Positions 23,701-32,160 are shown, counted from the first letter of the stretch. The stretch: DNA of 60,000 nucleotides from Cristatella mucedo (GCA_009760855.2 WPIO01000001.1:18109001-18169000); one strand, 5' to 3'. Numbers and translations: made by a program. The notes: generated by a model not told the origin, from the letters alone.

Positions 23701-26508
23701 CAAGTAATGTCTGGTGGAAACTAAGCAAGGCAGCCCTTTATCGAGATGGCATTAGTATCCACGTTGTGTAAGATGCTCGAGCTGCACAGCCACGGATGAA
23801 GTAGCTAAAGAGTGAGTAAAGTAATGCGATCATCTTATCCATAGAACTGTATAATCACAAGGATTCCAGTTACAGAATCTATCCAGAATAATAGCCATAA
23901 CTAACTGCATGCCAATGAATTTCAAAAGGTTTTTCAGCTTACTACATAGCTATATATTTAGACTATATTCACATAGATTCTCAGGCTTTTCCTTGTAGTA
24001 CCGGTTCCTCTGACTCTGGTCAGTAATTTGTGCCTCTCAATAAAAGTAAATCTGTTTGGAGATCATGACTTCAGCTTCCTCTCCCAAATCGTGAACTCCG
24101 ACAATCCGTGAACCGTCGACTGACATCATGAGATCCCCTGACTTGACATTTACAGTAAAGCAAAAAATATCCTTGCATTTTCACAGCATTTGCCTTGTCT
24201 ATGTGAATCATCCTTACGTGCTCATGCATACTGCAATTAAAATGTTACTATTGCTACTCAGCTGACAAGTGTGACTAGGAAGAGATCAGGTCCTCTTAGG
24301 GTGCTACACAAATTTGTTATTATTATTAGGTCAACTCAATCACGTCAACAGCTTAGGGCAGTTCGGTCATGCCTCCTCCATCACTACACTGCTGTAGCTA
24401 AAGACAGCCTACTTCTTCTGACATTATACAGTTGGCAGCGCGGCTTGCCACTGAAGGGCTTATTATATGGGAAGCCCATCCCCAAAGCTTACACAAAGCT
24501 TAGAGAAGGCGTGTCGACTAGCAGTGATCTGTTCCTGCCGTAGCATCGGTCTGCAGTAGATTACACGACTTTAGCTGACTGTGCAGATTCCCTGAGGGGG
24601 AGGAGCAGATACAGCACGGGGGGGGGGGGGCAAGACACAGCATGGGGGCACAAGCAGACCATAGCATTATAATAATTAGTGCAGATCTTCAAGTCCCAGC
24701 GGTTTGAGCACGTGTCACCTTTGCTGAAAGAGCTAGCATGGATGCCGGTTGAGCAACGGATACAGAGCAAAGTTCTAACTCTTACCCACAAGGCCTGCCA
24801 CGGCTTGGCTCCTTTGTACCTAGCTGAACTGCTGCATCAGTTTCAGCCTGTTCGCGCCCTCAGGTCCTGTGTGGACAATAAATTAGCTGTCCCATTCCTC
24901 CGCTTAAAGACAGCTGGCGACAGAAGCTTTAGCTCTGCAGGTCCTAGACTGTGGAACTCGCTTCCACAATTCTTGCGCAACGACATCTACTCTCCAACTG
25001 CCGACTATGGCACATCTTTTTCAGCGGTCCTGAACTGCTACTTCTACGCTACTCACTACCTCAACTGCTCTCCTGACTCTGCTATGCTTCCCACTTTCTC
25101 TTTGTTGCGTGAGACGAAGTCTGTTGGCTACCGAATGCGTACCAAAAGCTGCTTAGGCTGTGAGTGCGCTACACAAAACTCTCCTGCGTAACACCCACGT
25201 GGTCTTTGTGACTTTGTGGAGTCACAGACGGAGATACAAAAAAAGAGCTGCTGAGTGAGCCGTGCAGAGCCTCCTTGTTGGAGTAAGCAATTCAGAGCCT
25301 CTTCAGAATAAGCAGTACATAACATTAAAGTGACCAGTGAAGAACCTTACAGAGAGCAGTGCATAGCCTTAGAATTAACCACATAACTGCAAGCACCGCA
25401 GAGTTTTATAGCTGCCTTTACAACGGACATTTTGTGACCGTGGGGCGTTTGGCTCGATGCAAATCGGGCAGGTAGTTCAAGAAGCTGCCAAGGAGGTCAC
25501 GTTCGAGAACGGTACACTCCCTGACCACGGGCAACAAGGCAGAAGAAAATGCTTGCAGGCTGTGTTCTCCGGCATCTTTGCCGCATGGAAGCTCGTGGCC
25601 ATTCTCTGAGCCGTAAGAGACTCGCCAAGATGGAAAACGACAGCTTGCATTTTGCTTTGCGGTGCATCCTCTCTTACAAGCAAATGCACCAGGCAGGTTA
25701 CTAGATTAGCCGTACGAACCGGCCCTGGCTGGAGACGTGTTTGTGCTTAGGCACTGGAACAGCCCCCCCCCGGCAACAGCGTGGAACGGACGGCACTCAC
25801 CGTCATAATGCCGGATGGCGTTGGCCTTGGCAAGCTCCAGGGCGGTCACCCACCGCTGTCTCTCCACTTCCGACTGAGCTTTCAGGTGGAATGTCTGCGG
25901 GCCACTATTGGTGATAACGAAGCTGCACGAGTCCTCCGTGTGAATAAAAGCGTTGACGAGGTTTATGGTACCCCTGCACGTGTGCGCCATTTCCGCCTGG
26001 TTCCTGCGAATCGCGAATGTCAGCGTTGTTAGGTGGACGGGCTACGACTCGCCGCGCTGGTGGCTCATAGGGACGAAATGCGACCTTTTCAATGGTTACA
26101 CTACACTAGTTCGATGCCTCCTACGCATGGGCACACTCACCGGTGACTCTACACACTGCTATCGGCAAAGCTCTGCGTTCATTACATCCTTTTTAACGAT
26201 TGCGAAACGACCGACCCGATCTTCGAGGGATGCGATGAAGGCTGTTAATCAGCTTAGCGTTTGTGAAAGCTGATCAGTGTTTAATGTAAATACACAAACA
26301 CCCGGCGCCACGGAGAGCTACCAGCAGCACTCAAGGAAGCACCGGCGGACGGCCAGCTAGCAGGCGCAGCTTGATACGCCTACCTGTAATAAGAAAGAAG
26401 GCCATTCTGGAGTACGAACCACCTTTTCTGATAACCCTTTATATAGTTAGTCCACTTGTACAGCCAGCCCTTATACTGGTCCTTAGGAGCCACCTTGGCA
26501 TCCGTCAT
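4475..26508 (-). CDS. OSBP: Oxysterol-binding protein (OSBP), 10 coding exons, 3' end outside window
   Basis: Join on the minus strand: 26508-26384, 26003-25801, 20211-19955, 13967-13733, 13119-13014, 10564-10345, 9006-8788, 8120-7875, 7771-7651, 4674-4475. That is 1932 nt, or 644 codons without a stop, and every junction is GT-AG with matching phase. Residues about 11-105 form a PH domain, 110-260 a helical/coiled-coil region, 281-287 an FFAT-like motif, and from about 428 the lipid-transfer ORD domain with EQVSHHPP at 536-543. The family exchanges cholesterol (or oxysterol) for PI4P between ER and trans-Golgi; PH binds Golgi PI4P and FFAT binds ER VAP proteins. Vertebrate OSBP has about 800 residues, so roughly 150-160 C-terminal residues are missing, beyond the left edge. 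PH plus FFAT plus ORD fits OSBP/OSBP2 rather than short ORPs. The N-terminus before PH has only about 10 residues, without the Gly/Ala-rich extension of mammalian OSBP. Confidence 0.95.
5445..5707 (-). mobile_element. LINE family B 3' fragment nested in LINE A
   Basis: In reverse it carries the family-B block (CTCTTTGTTGCGTGAGACGAAGTC-like; here interrupted), the AAGCCGCTTAGGCT hairpin and the end TCCACAAAGT. It is flanked by AGATG at 5440-5444 and 5708-5712, and splits the LINE A thumb between LSLDD and HIS. Confidence 0.7.
6662..6701 (+). other. LINE A 3' stem-loop
   Basis: AAAGCGCC (6662-6669) pairs with GGCGCTTT (6694-6701). Inside, AGAGA pairs with TCTCT around loop TTAAGT. The same structure recurs at 32345-32384 and 47806-47845 and, shortened, in SINE D. 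Confidence 0.85.
7270..7349. repeat. (TA)n microsatellite
   Basis: About 80 bp of TA with a few TACA interruptions, lying just beyond the 3' tail of the minus-strand SINE D. Confidence 0.95.
7370..7530 (-). mobile_element. SINE family D copy
   Basis: In reverse: TTAAGGTGCTCGCCCCGACC head, B box GTGGGTTCGAGCCCC, then GAATAGAGATTAAGTTCTC and CTATACAAATGAAT at the 3' end. Same layout as the copies at 29.8 and 44.2 kb. Confidence 0.85.
7651..7771 (-). CDS. OSBP: OSBP coding exon 9: ORD signature VSHHPP
   Basis: Acceptor gtatag, 121 nt, phase 0 in and 1 out, donor TTAG|gtgaat. Residues 538-577: [10 protein letters not shown], then GWTLWQEF and [14 protein letters not shown]. The double His of the signature contacts the PI4P headgroup in ORD structures. 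The intron to exon 8 is only 103 bp, the shortest in the gene. Confidence 0.97.
7875..8120 (-). CDS. OSBP: OSBP coding exon 8: ORD core
   Basis: Acceptor tatcag, 246 nt, phase 0 both sides, donor CAG|gtagta. Residues 456-537: [19 protein letters not shown], then [26 protein letters not shown] and, at the end, [16 protein letters not shown] is a hallmark of OSBP-related proteins. The final EQ joins the next exon to make the family signature EQVSHHPP. Confidence 0.97.
8121..8787 (-). other. OSBP intron 7
   Basis: 667 bp, no repeat or gene recognised. Short open frames on both strands have no recognisable similarity. Confidence 0.8.
8788..9006 (-). CDS. OSBP: OSBP coding exon 7: linker and start of ORD domain
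   Basis: Acceptor tttacag, 219 nt, phase 0 both sides, donor CCG|gtatta. Residues 383-455. After a Pro/Gly/Ala linker and a basic patch (KRQRRK) comes [20 protein letters not shown], then TKIPMPV across the junction: the lid and first strand of the OSBP-related lipid-binding domain. The basic patch before the ORD is also seen in other family members. Confidence 0.95.
9007..10344 (-). other. OSBP intron 6
   Basis: 1338 bp of mostly AT-rich sequence. It has a short pyrimidine-rich stretch near 10130-10170 (on the plus strand) and no gene or clear mobile element. Confidence 0.8.
10345..10564 (-). CDS. OSBP: OSBP coding exon 6: low-complexity linker
   Basis: Acceptor ttgcag, 220 nt, phase 2 in and 0 out, donor CAG|gtgagt. 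About residues 309-382. It is Ser/Glu-rich ([17 protein letters not shown]), then a Gly/Ser run and a five-Ala run, ending HGGKVQ. No fold is recognised; this is the disordered linker between FFAT and the ORD domain and is the least conserved part. Its assignment rests on phase, the consensus splice sites and its place between exons 5 and 7. The trinucleotide runs are likely length-polymorphic. Confidence 0.8.
10565..13013 (-). other. OSBP intron 5
   Basis: 2449 bp. The left half (10.6-11.75 kb) shows nothing recognisable. The right half is LINE A on the same strand as OSBP. Confidence 0.8.
11755..12900 (-). mobile_element. LINE family A, 3' part, pseudogenised
   Basis: On the minus strand: [41 protein letters not shown], then [40 protein letters not shown], and a 3' region ending near 11760-11850 with the TTCTCTGAGG block and ATT-type repeats. 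Frameshifts separate these blocks. This is the RT thumb and C-terminal domain of a CR1/L2-like ORF2. Confidence 0.9.
13014..13119 (-). CDS. OSBP: OSBP coding exon 5: acidic FFAT-like motif
   Basis: Acceptor ttatag, 106 nt, phase 1 in and 2 out, donor ATGT|gtaagt. The peptide [15 protein letters not shown] occupies the position of the FFAT motif of OSBP, which binds VAP-A/B on the ER. Against the consensus EFFDAxE it reads E-F-E-D-A-T-D (residues 281-287). The second-position Phe, the Asp and the Ala are kept, and the third and seventh positions differ. The acidic tract before it is present. The donor at gtaagt was preferred to the upstream gtgtaa because only the former keeps frame into exon 6. 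Confidence 0.85.
13120..13732 (-). other. OSBP intron 4
   Basis: 613 bp, with a CA/TG-rich middle and a (TC)n tract at its right end next to the donor. Confidence 0.9.
13629..13708. repeat. (TC)n microsatellite beside OSBP exon 4 donor
   Basis: About 40 uninterrupted TC units (GA on the OSBP transcript) starting some 25 nt after the exon 4 donor at 13732. Confidence 0.97.
13733..13967 (-). CDS. OSBP: OSBP coding exon 4: coiled coil
   Basis: Acceptor gttgcag, 235 nt, phase 0 in and 1 out, donor GGAA|gtgagt. Residues 196-273. The first half is a charged heptad-like helix ([18 protein letters not shown], then [12 protein letters not shown]), equivalent to the OSBP coiled coil. The second half is a Gln/Pro/Thr/Ala-rich linker. 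A (TC)n tract, (GA)n on the transcript strand, starts about 25 nt into the downstream intron. Confidence 0.93.
14761..14818. repeat. poly-G followed by (AGG)n
   Basis: G run of about 12-13 bases, then about 14 AGG units. Confidence 0.95.
14960..15780 (-). mobile_element. LINE family A fragment
   Basis: Minus-strand [18 protein letters not shown] and FKKKL match the C-terminal block of the other copies, and 15.3-15.75 kb matches the thumb and palm at the nucleotide level (AAGGATTTGGTGATCAA-like stretch). It contains an exact 28-bp tandem duplication at 15243-15298 and a GTGTGTGCGTGCACGTG insertion near 15060. Confidence 0.75.
16195..16265 (-). mobile_element. LINE family B short fragment
   Basis: About 60 bp nearly identical to 5580-5640 (ACGCAACAAAGAGAAAGTGG and onward). 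Confidence 0.7.
16440..16650 (-). mobile_element. SINE family C copy
   Basis: In reverse: TACTAGGTAAGGCGGTTGC, B-box-like GGGTTCGAATCC, GTGGGCGATCC, GTGGTGATAGCCGTTAAGGC, then GGCTGTTAAATCAGC. Confidence 0.85.
19560..19650. repeat. CA-rich tract
   Basis: Interrupted (CA)n with CG and TG interruptions. Confidence 0.85.
19955..20211 (-). CDS. OSBP: OSBP coding exon 3: post-PH helical region
   Basis: Acceptor cttttag, 257 nt, phase 1 in and 0 out, donor AAC|gtgagt. It encodes about residues 110-195. It opens with an acidic Ser-rich segment ([17 protein letters not shown]), followed by helices with family landmarks: [18 protein letters not shown] and [16 protein letters not shown]. In OSBP this middle part supports dimerisation and Golgi contact-site architecture. 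The order of these blocks matches vertebrate OSBP. Confidence 0.95.
20212..25800 (-). other. OSBP intron 2
   Basis: 5589 bp. 20.3-24.6 kb shows no gene or clear repeat family beyond homopolymer runs (G10 near 22961). A plus-strand LINE B copy occupies 24.66-25.25 kb. Confidence 0.8.
24660..25250 (+). mobile_element. LINE family B, longest copy (C-terminal RT part)
   Basis: 24679-25191 is an open frame of 170 codons: [55 protein letters not shown], then a family-specific C-terminus. This is the C-terminal domain of a CR1/L2-like LINE, distinct from family A. The 3' region carries hairpin AAGC..GGCT-type sequence and ends CACAGACGGAGATAC. It is 5'-truncated. Confidence 0.85.
25801..26003 (-). 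CDS. OSBP: OSBP coding exon 2: second half of PH domain
   Basis: Acceptor tcgcag, 203 nt, phase 2 in and phase 1 out, donor ACG|gtgagt. It encodes residues 42-109, including HTCRGTINL, the EDSC strand and the C-terminal PH helix [15 protein letters not shown] with its invariant Trp at 93. Intron 1, between this exon and exon 1, is only 380 bp, so the PH domain is assembled from two nearby exons while the next exon is 5.6 kb away. Confidence 0.95.
26384..26508 (-). CDS. OSBP: OSBP coding exon 1: start codon and first half of PH domain
   Basis: Starts [10 protein letters not shown] and runs through [19 protein letters not shown] and LLSYY (residues 1-41), then splits an Arg codon (AG|G) at donor CAG|gtaggc. 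The [10 protein letters not shown] stretch is the basic PI4P-binding edge typical of OSBP-family PH domains. This ATG was chosen because A stands at -3 and the PH domain begins about ten residues later. The frame stays open upstream to about 26589, but that stretch is not PH-like. A possible acceptor (ctgcag) before 26555 would leave 26509-26555 as 5' UTR of a spliced leader exon not identified here. Confidence 0.93.
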
Positions 26509-26555
26509 TCTCACCGCGTCGCGGGCGCGGTCGATCGCGGCTGACTTCCAACAAC
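26509..26555 (-). promoter_or_regulatory. OSBP: Possible OSBP 5' UTR segment
   Basis: GC-rich 47 nt between a possible acceptor (ttctgcag) and the chosen ATG. Whether transcription starts nearby or an upstream leader exon is spliced here cannot be decided from sequence alone. Confidence 0.3.
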
Positions 26556-27019
26556 CTGCAGAACGGAAACAACATGGCTGAGTACGCACGTCACCGGCGC
26601 TGTGAGAGGCAGCTAGGGTGTCAATTCGCTGGGTTCTAGCCGATTACCGTCGGCCTCAAGTGGTGTTTTAGATGATCCTAATTCAATCTGGCTTGCAGAG
26701 AATGCAGAGGCTTACAAAGCTTTTTTTCAGAGCGCCCCGGAACTTGACTGGCGGTCTCGAATCTAGGCGGGGGGGGGAGGCCGGATACGGAGCGCAGGTG
26801 CTACACGCAAGCTTAACTGGACCGATCCGTGCGTCGCCGAAATGGTTCGAAATTGCAGCCACTCATATGGGCAGGTCAGCGAGCAATTAGATTGAGGTCA
26901 ACCTGACTACGCTCGATGAACGTGCCCTCCGCCCCTGGGTCTAAGTCCGCCGCTTGCACTTAACGACCCAGATTGTATATGTGAGGATTGTGTCTGGAAT
27001 TGCCTGCTGCAACCAGAGT

Positions 27020-27095
27020 GATAATCGCAAAGGATCTTCTGCTCCAATGTACGTGAGGCTGCTGAATCAGCTGAACTTTACCTTTTTTTTAACGC
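27020..27095 (+). mobile_element. SINE family C tail
   Basis: GGATCTTCTGCTCC, then GAGGCTGCTGAATCAGC and a T run: only the 3' part is present. Confidence 0.5.
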
Positions 27096-28249
27096 CTGCA
27101 CCAACTCTAGTGCACCAGGCTGGTAAATGCTCGGAAGAATGCAGAAGAAATTCCCCCGACATGAATTGCCTTTGTTTCCATAGTCCGTATAGCATACATT
27201 GTATAAATACAGCGGTTTAAAAGCATTTTATCTCAAAAATTAACATATGATGACGTACAACTTTCTTCTTGATACCTAAAAGTTACTGTTCAAGCCAGTG
27301 GCTGGCAAATGAGCCAGCTAACGCTTGGCGCTGGTATTATCAACTTCTATTAGTTTCGTTTAGTCCTCTCGTTAATGGACTCTAGAATGCTTATCAGTGC
27401 AGCTCATAAAACAGCTCAGCTATGCAAAATGGCGCCCGCAGCGTCCCGAGTAGTTCTTACAGACAGATTTTTTCTTCGCATTCCCGCCTAGCCCACTTGG
27501 ACCGATTTTGGAAAGGCGCTCGGGGAGCAAACCTCCAGGCACACCCTTCAGGGCCCCTTAATTGGATAGCCCGGTAATGGTGAGTTTTCGCCCCTTTTCT
27601 CGCCTCCTCCTCCGTTGGTATATCTATTGTGTAATCTTGCAACACGATTACTCGATCCTTTATACAGCAAGAGACAGACATTTAAATCCACTCTAGGAAT
27701 TTCAATGAGATTGTAATGACTTCAGTTGATTAATGTATTTATATGAGCAACTAAGCAGCAGTAGCATCCAAGTTGGTCACGTTAAAAAATTGTTCATGAA
27801 CCTGTTTCTAAAAGTAGGTAGTAAAGGAAAGAAACGTTCATATAAAACTTCTCTACTTCCTTTTGAATTATATTAAGCGACTTTAATAAGCCACTCATAG
27901 TAACACTTGCTGGACCCTTTGGCTGGTGAACCAGCTCCGATTCTATCCACGTCCATGCTGACAGAGTGCATGGATGTGCCCATCTGCTCCTTAAATGACA
28001 AAATAGGCCCCATAAGTCAATAAGGGAGTCTCATATCTTTACCAGTATGAGTTCAACTGTGAGTGCCAAGCTACCAAAGGAGTGTAAAGAAGAAGCCTCC
28101 GTCTAGGTTCGATCATGTTTTGGTCAATTAAAACTGCTTATCATAACAAAAATCCCTTGAACGACTTTTTCAGGAAACCTTTACTTATTTTTCTACATTT
28201 TAATGTTTGTTGGTTGATCGTCGCCACAAAGCCCTGCAAATATCAGCTA

Positions 28250-28375
28250 CGCTCACTGGTGGGAGTGCAGCCCCGACTAAGGTTCTAAGCTCGATCCCTG
28301 CAGCATAACTAAAGAGTTTTCTAGAAATTAAGTTATCTTAAAGCGCTATACAAATAAATTGTATATCTATGATAA
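28250..28375 (+). mobile_element. SINE D-like copy, degraded
   Basis: CTCGATCCCTG B-box-like element, GAAATTAAGTTATCTTAAAGC and GCGCTATACAAATAAATT tail. A second, inverted tail of the same type follows at 28395-28465. Confidence 0.5.
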
Positions 28376-28588
28376 TAATAATTGTATACCTACAATAATA
28401 ATAAGACATTTTTGTAGCGCCCGCAGAGAACTAAATATCTCTCTTTACTTCCAGGACCTTAAAGTGACATCAAATATGGAGGCGTAGTTAGCACCAGAGG
28501 AAAAACCTGATTCCGTTCTATTTATAGGTAACGTGCAACCTATCAGCAGAACTTTAAAAAATTGCTTTTCGTGGGTCATTTAAACCGG

Positions 28589-28648
28589 TCTCTCTCTCTC
28601 TCTCTCTCCCTCTATCTGTCTCTGTCTCTGTCTCTGTCTCTGTCTCTG

Positions 28649-28684
<36 letters not shown>

Positions 28685-28695
28685 TCTCTTTCTCT
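28589..28695. repeat. (TC)n / (CTGTCT)n microsatellite
   Basis: TC repeat with a central block of about ten TCTGTC hexamers. Confidence 0.95.
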
Positions 28696-29769
28696 CGTTA
28701 TCTATGATCACTTACTGCATGTAAGTGATCACGCAAATTTTCACATGTTAGATGGCTTTATGGCCACCCAAATTTTCCTTCACAAAGTATTTTTGCTCGT
28801 AATCCACATCATCCTCTCATGCTTTCTTGCGAACATTGTGGCCTGGTGATTCGGCAGCAGCAGCTCACTCGGCCCACGAACGAGACTCCTCGCAGGCAAC
28901 TCATTGGCAATAGCTTTGAAGATGGAAGCTGCACGTGTCCTCATCGAGAAAGAGTCCAATTTAGACTGGATGACTTACGATTATGGCACTCCATATTTAT
29001 AACTCCATAGAGTAGAATACACGTACAGGTGTGTGGACGTTTGCAAGACGAATTCAATAGGCATCTATGCCTGCACTTGACTTTTTCAAATGTCACAGAT
29101 ATGCCAAAAGTAAAAAAATCAACTTCAAACTAGTAGTGCAGATTTTTTCTTATATGCTTGAACATCTTATGAGGTTTCCAGAGTCGGGTCGTGCTGTGCT
29201 AAACTGAGATATATGATTTAAGATCATCCCTTGCCAATTTCTTTCACGTGTAACAGCTGTCTGCTTGTGTGCATTTTAAATTACACAAGTCAGCTAATAC
29301 TCCACAGATCAGCAAGAAATTTGGGATATGACTTGGATATAGCTGTTAAGACATCATTGTCTCAAATGATTGGTATATCTCAGAAAGTTTTTGTTATACA
29401 TTTTCTTTGCAAACTAATTCCGAGCTTCATAATCTGCTTGTATGTTTAATTTTACAGTACCAAATATTTTCTTATTCTTTTTTAGATACGCTGGTCATAG
29501 AGGTGAGTTTCCAGCATCTGCGAGTAATTAAAAGTTATAGTACAGTAAGTAGGCTGTAATCTAATGACTTTTCCAGATTCATATCCTTGGGTCATTTAGC
29601 AGCTAACCCTTGATCTTGTATCTGCAAGGACGTCAAAGGGTCAAAATCAATGCCTTTGTTACATCTAAACGTAGTTCAAGCTACTATCTTAGCTTGTGCC
29701 AATTGTCAAAGGAATAGTTCCATCGGTTCCCTTCATGTTGTTGATTATTAATAAATGCTCTGGCGGATA

Positions 29770-29940
29770 AATCACGCTGTTATGGCATAGTGGTAAAGGT
29801 TTTCGCCCTGATCAAGGTAAAAGTGAACGCATTTGATGGCCGAGGTCGTGGGCTCAAGCCCCGTGCCATCTGTGAAGCGCCTGAATAGAGATTAAGTTCT
29901 CATGGGGCGCTATACAAATGCATTGTATTATTTTTTAAAT
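29770..29940 (+). mobile_element. SINE family D, best preserved copy
   Basis: A box TGGCATAGTGG at 29783-29793 fits the pol III consensus TRGCNNAGYGG. The B-box region GGCTCAAGCC is at 29851-29860. The 3' end has the stem AGCGCC (29876-29881) / GGCGCT (29906-29911) around AGAGATTAAGTTCTC, then CTATACAAATG and a TATT tail. A tRNA-derived head with a LINE-A-like 3' end. Confidence 0.85.
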
Positions 29941-30254
29941 TTCATAATGAGGATACAGCTACCCACCGTCTTCCTATTCATTTAAAAGGTACTTGTCACG
30001 GCAAACCGTTGTCTGGGGGCTCTAGAAAGTCTGTACCATCCGTCACGAGACGACTTGGAAATGAAGCACTGAAAAGGCTGCCTCTAGCAGTGCTACGTTA
30101 GCCGTCCTGCAAGCGTGGTAGTCCTGGAAATAGGCTGGACACAAAAACCTTGAAGCAGTGCGTCCATGCCGCGGCGCTGAAGACCACTGGTCGTTCTGCT
30201 CTGCGTAGCCTGAGTAGCCGATGGAGATTTTTTGTATACCTAGTCCCTAATTCT

Positions 30255-30395
30255 TAACCCGAGGGCAACATACTCGCACTTCACGATCGTCAGTTCGAGT
30301 CCTTCAGCATGCAATCTTGTGTCACCCCTGCAAGCATTCTGCCATTAAATAAATGAGGCAGTTGAATCAACCGCCCTTTGCTTTTTTTTTACCAC
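30255..30395 (+). mobile_element. tRNA-derived SINE, family E
   Basis: CTCGCACTTCACGATCGTCA followed by B box AGTTCGAGTCC, then TGAGGCAGTTGAATCAACC and a T run. A related head occurs near 59380. Confidence 0.55.
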
Positions 30396-30599
30396 AGTCC
30401 AGCGGAAATGAAGATATGGAAGATGAATTTCGGTGTTAGGTATCTTGCACCGTGTACGCAAATTTACTGAGCCCACAGCCATGAAAAGAAATTTGCTAGC
30501 CAGTATATCCTTTGTTTAGAATAAGAATTGTCGAGAATTTTACAATTGATTCTTATGCTTCAAGTGGCTTGCTTTAGTGGGAGCTTGTGATGAATAAAA

Positions 30600-30760
30600 A
30601 TAAAAAATCAGCCAATTTGACCGACTGATTTGCGCCACTAAAGAAATTCTTTATTTGCCACAGCAAGCGGCGGCTAATAAAGAATTTCTTGCTGCAGGAC
30701 TAAAATCCACGACTTTGTGATGAGCACTTTAACCCTGGCCTTAGACCAAGTCCAAATATG
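30600..30760 (-). mobile_element. tRNA-derived SINE-like copy with internal inverted repeat
   Basis: In reverse, TCTAAGGCCAGGGTTAAAG (A-box-like) and GTCGTGGATTTTAGTCC (decayed B box), resembling the copy at 46.7 kb. Contains a perfect 15-bp inverted repeat, AAGAAATTCTTTATT (30641-30655) against 30676-30690. Confidence 0.5.
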
Positions 30761-30794
30761 CCTATGTTTATTAGAATCAACCGAGTAAAAGCTA

Positions 30795-31440
30795 TACAAA
30801 TATGTACCCAGACTGGGTTCGGTTGGCTGGGACCGGACGGCTATAGTGAGGGTTAGGGTCACCGGCTAGGCCGGGTTCGGATCTACGGCACGGCCGGATG
30901 TATGCGGTGACGTGAGGTCACTGGGGCTCTTGGGTATGCGAAGTTGGCCTAGTAAGTCGCGTTGTCGGAGGTTTCCGGTCTCGCCGAGTTATGCACCTGG
31001 ATTCGTGCAGGCGTGCTCCGGCGATGCTGCCACGCATGCAAGGGAACGAGTACCCAAGGCCTGAGCGGAGCTGGATAGCTCGCTCGTTTTTGACTTGTTT
31101 GTATTCCGCGTTCCCCGTGTAGCGTGTTCGTGACCCCCGTGTGTTGGCGTCTTTCGGCGGAAGCTTACGACTGTGGTAGTTGTCGACTCGGACTAGCCAG
31201 CAGTTACTCAGCCAGCCGGGTTTTGGACGGCGTACGCTCGTACTGTTGGACTTGGAGTCGGTACAACGACAAGACTGCGGAAGCCAACTGACCCCAACTA
31301 ACACGTTTGTTCGCGCTTGCTGCGTCATCTTGCGCTCCCATAGTGTATAATGTATAGGACCCTCAATGTAGACCTGTTTAGTTCCCCCGTTGTTGTTGGC
31401 GCATGCGTTATTACAAAGAGTTTAACCTGGCGGCCGCTCG
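30795..31440 (-). repeat. Repeat R, copy 1 (unclassified, GC-rich)
   Basis: Read on the minus strand it aligns along its length with 39285-39945 on the plus strand, roughly 80% identical by eye. Shared landmarks include GGGGGAACTAAACAGGTC / GGGGAACTAAAAAAGTC, CTTCCGCCGAAAGACGCCAA, GCATCGCCGGAGCACGCC, CATCCGGCCGTGCC and CCAACCGAACC. No transposase or RT motif is seen. Confidence 0.85.
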
Positions 31441-31484
31441 TCTTACCCTAGCTCGGCGGCATGGCGAGCGGCAGCGTGGGCGAT

Positions 31485-31580
31485 CCTTTATCGTTACCGC
31501 AAGCGGTGGTGATAGCCGTAAAGGCTCTTCTGTCGCTATACAAAAAGATGCTGTTTAATCAGCTAGGATTTTTTTTGGCC
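31485..31580 (+). mobile_element. SINE family C 3' half
   Basis: GTGGGCGATCCTTTATCG, GCGGTGGTGATAGCCGTAAA, TCGCTATACAAAAAGATGC and TTTAATCAGC. Confidence 0.8.
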
Positions 31581-31724
31581 GGAGTATGGCGGGGTTTGGC
31601 GGGAAATAGCCTTTGACCCCTGGAACCCGGTTACAAATATGCAGGCTAAGCAGCATAAAATAATCCCTTACAATCTCTTAAAATAATCTGCAATATTATC
31701 AGCTCCTATAAGAATAGACTATTT

Positions 31725-32160
31725 GATAGCACAGCATTGCTCTTTAGCCCAGCTAAACAGAGTTAATTCCGATTTTAAGAGAGCTTGGAGCTTGGCGCCA
31801 GATGCAAATGCCTGGAGCAGGTGCTGGGCTGTGGAGCTCTTCTCCGAAATCCTTACGCTGCGACATCTTCACTCCTGCAGGGGACTATGGCACGTCCTCT
31901 CCAGTCTTCCTGAGCTGCTATTTTCATGCTACCAACTTCCTTGACTGCCTTCCTGACTCAGCTATAGCTCTTACTTTCTCTTTATTGAGTGAGATGAAGT
32001 CTTTTGGCTACCATATGCCCTACCGAAAGCCTAAGCGGCTTTCGGTAGGGCATATGGTAGCCAAAATTCCACAGACAGCCCAAGCCGCTTTCGGGGTACA
32101 CGTGGTAGCCCACAGACCCATGCGACGAAGAGGAAGCGAGCAGCACAACTAAGAAGGGCA
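31725..32160 (+). mobile_element. LINE family B fragment with inverted end
   Basis: Matches the 24.9-25.2 kb copy in [26 protein letters not shown] and SLLSEMKSFGY. It then folds back: 32002-32031 is repeated as an exact reverse complement at 32037-32066. Confidence 0.8.
32002..32066. repeat. Perfect inverted repeat, 30-bp arms, 5-bp spacer
   Basis: Left arm 32002-32031 begins TTTTGGCTACCATATGCCC. Spacer TAAGC. Right arm 32037-32066 is its exact reverse complement. Confidence 0.97.

Noticed and set aside
29783-29860. Apparent tRNA gene at the SINE D head
   Set aside because: Good A box, but the B box is weak, the acceptor stem does not pair and a SINE 3' body follows.
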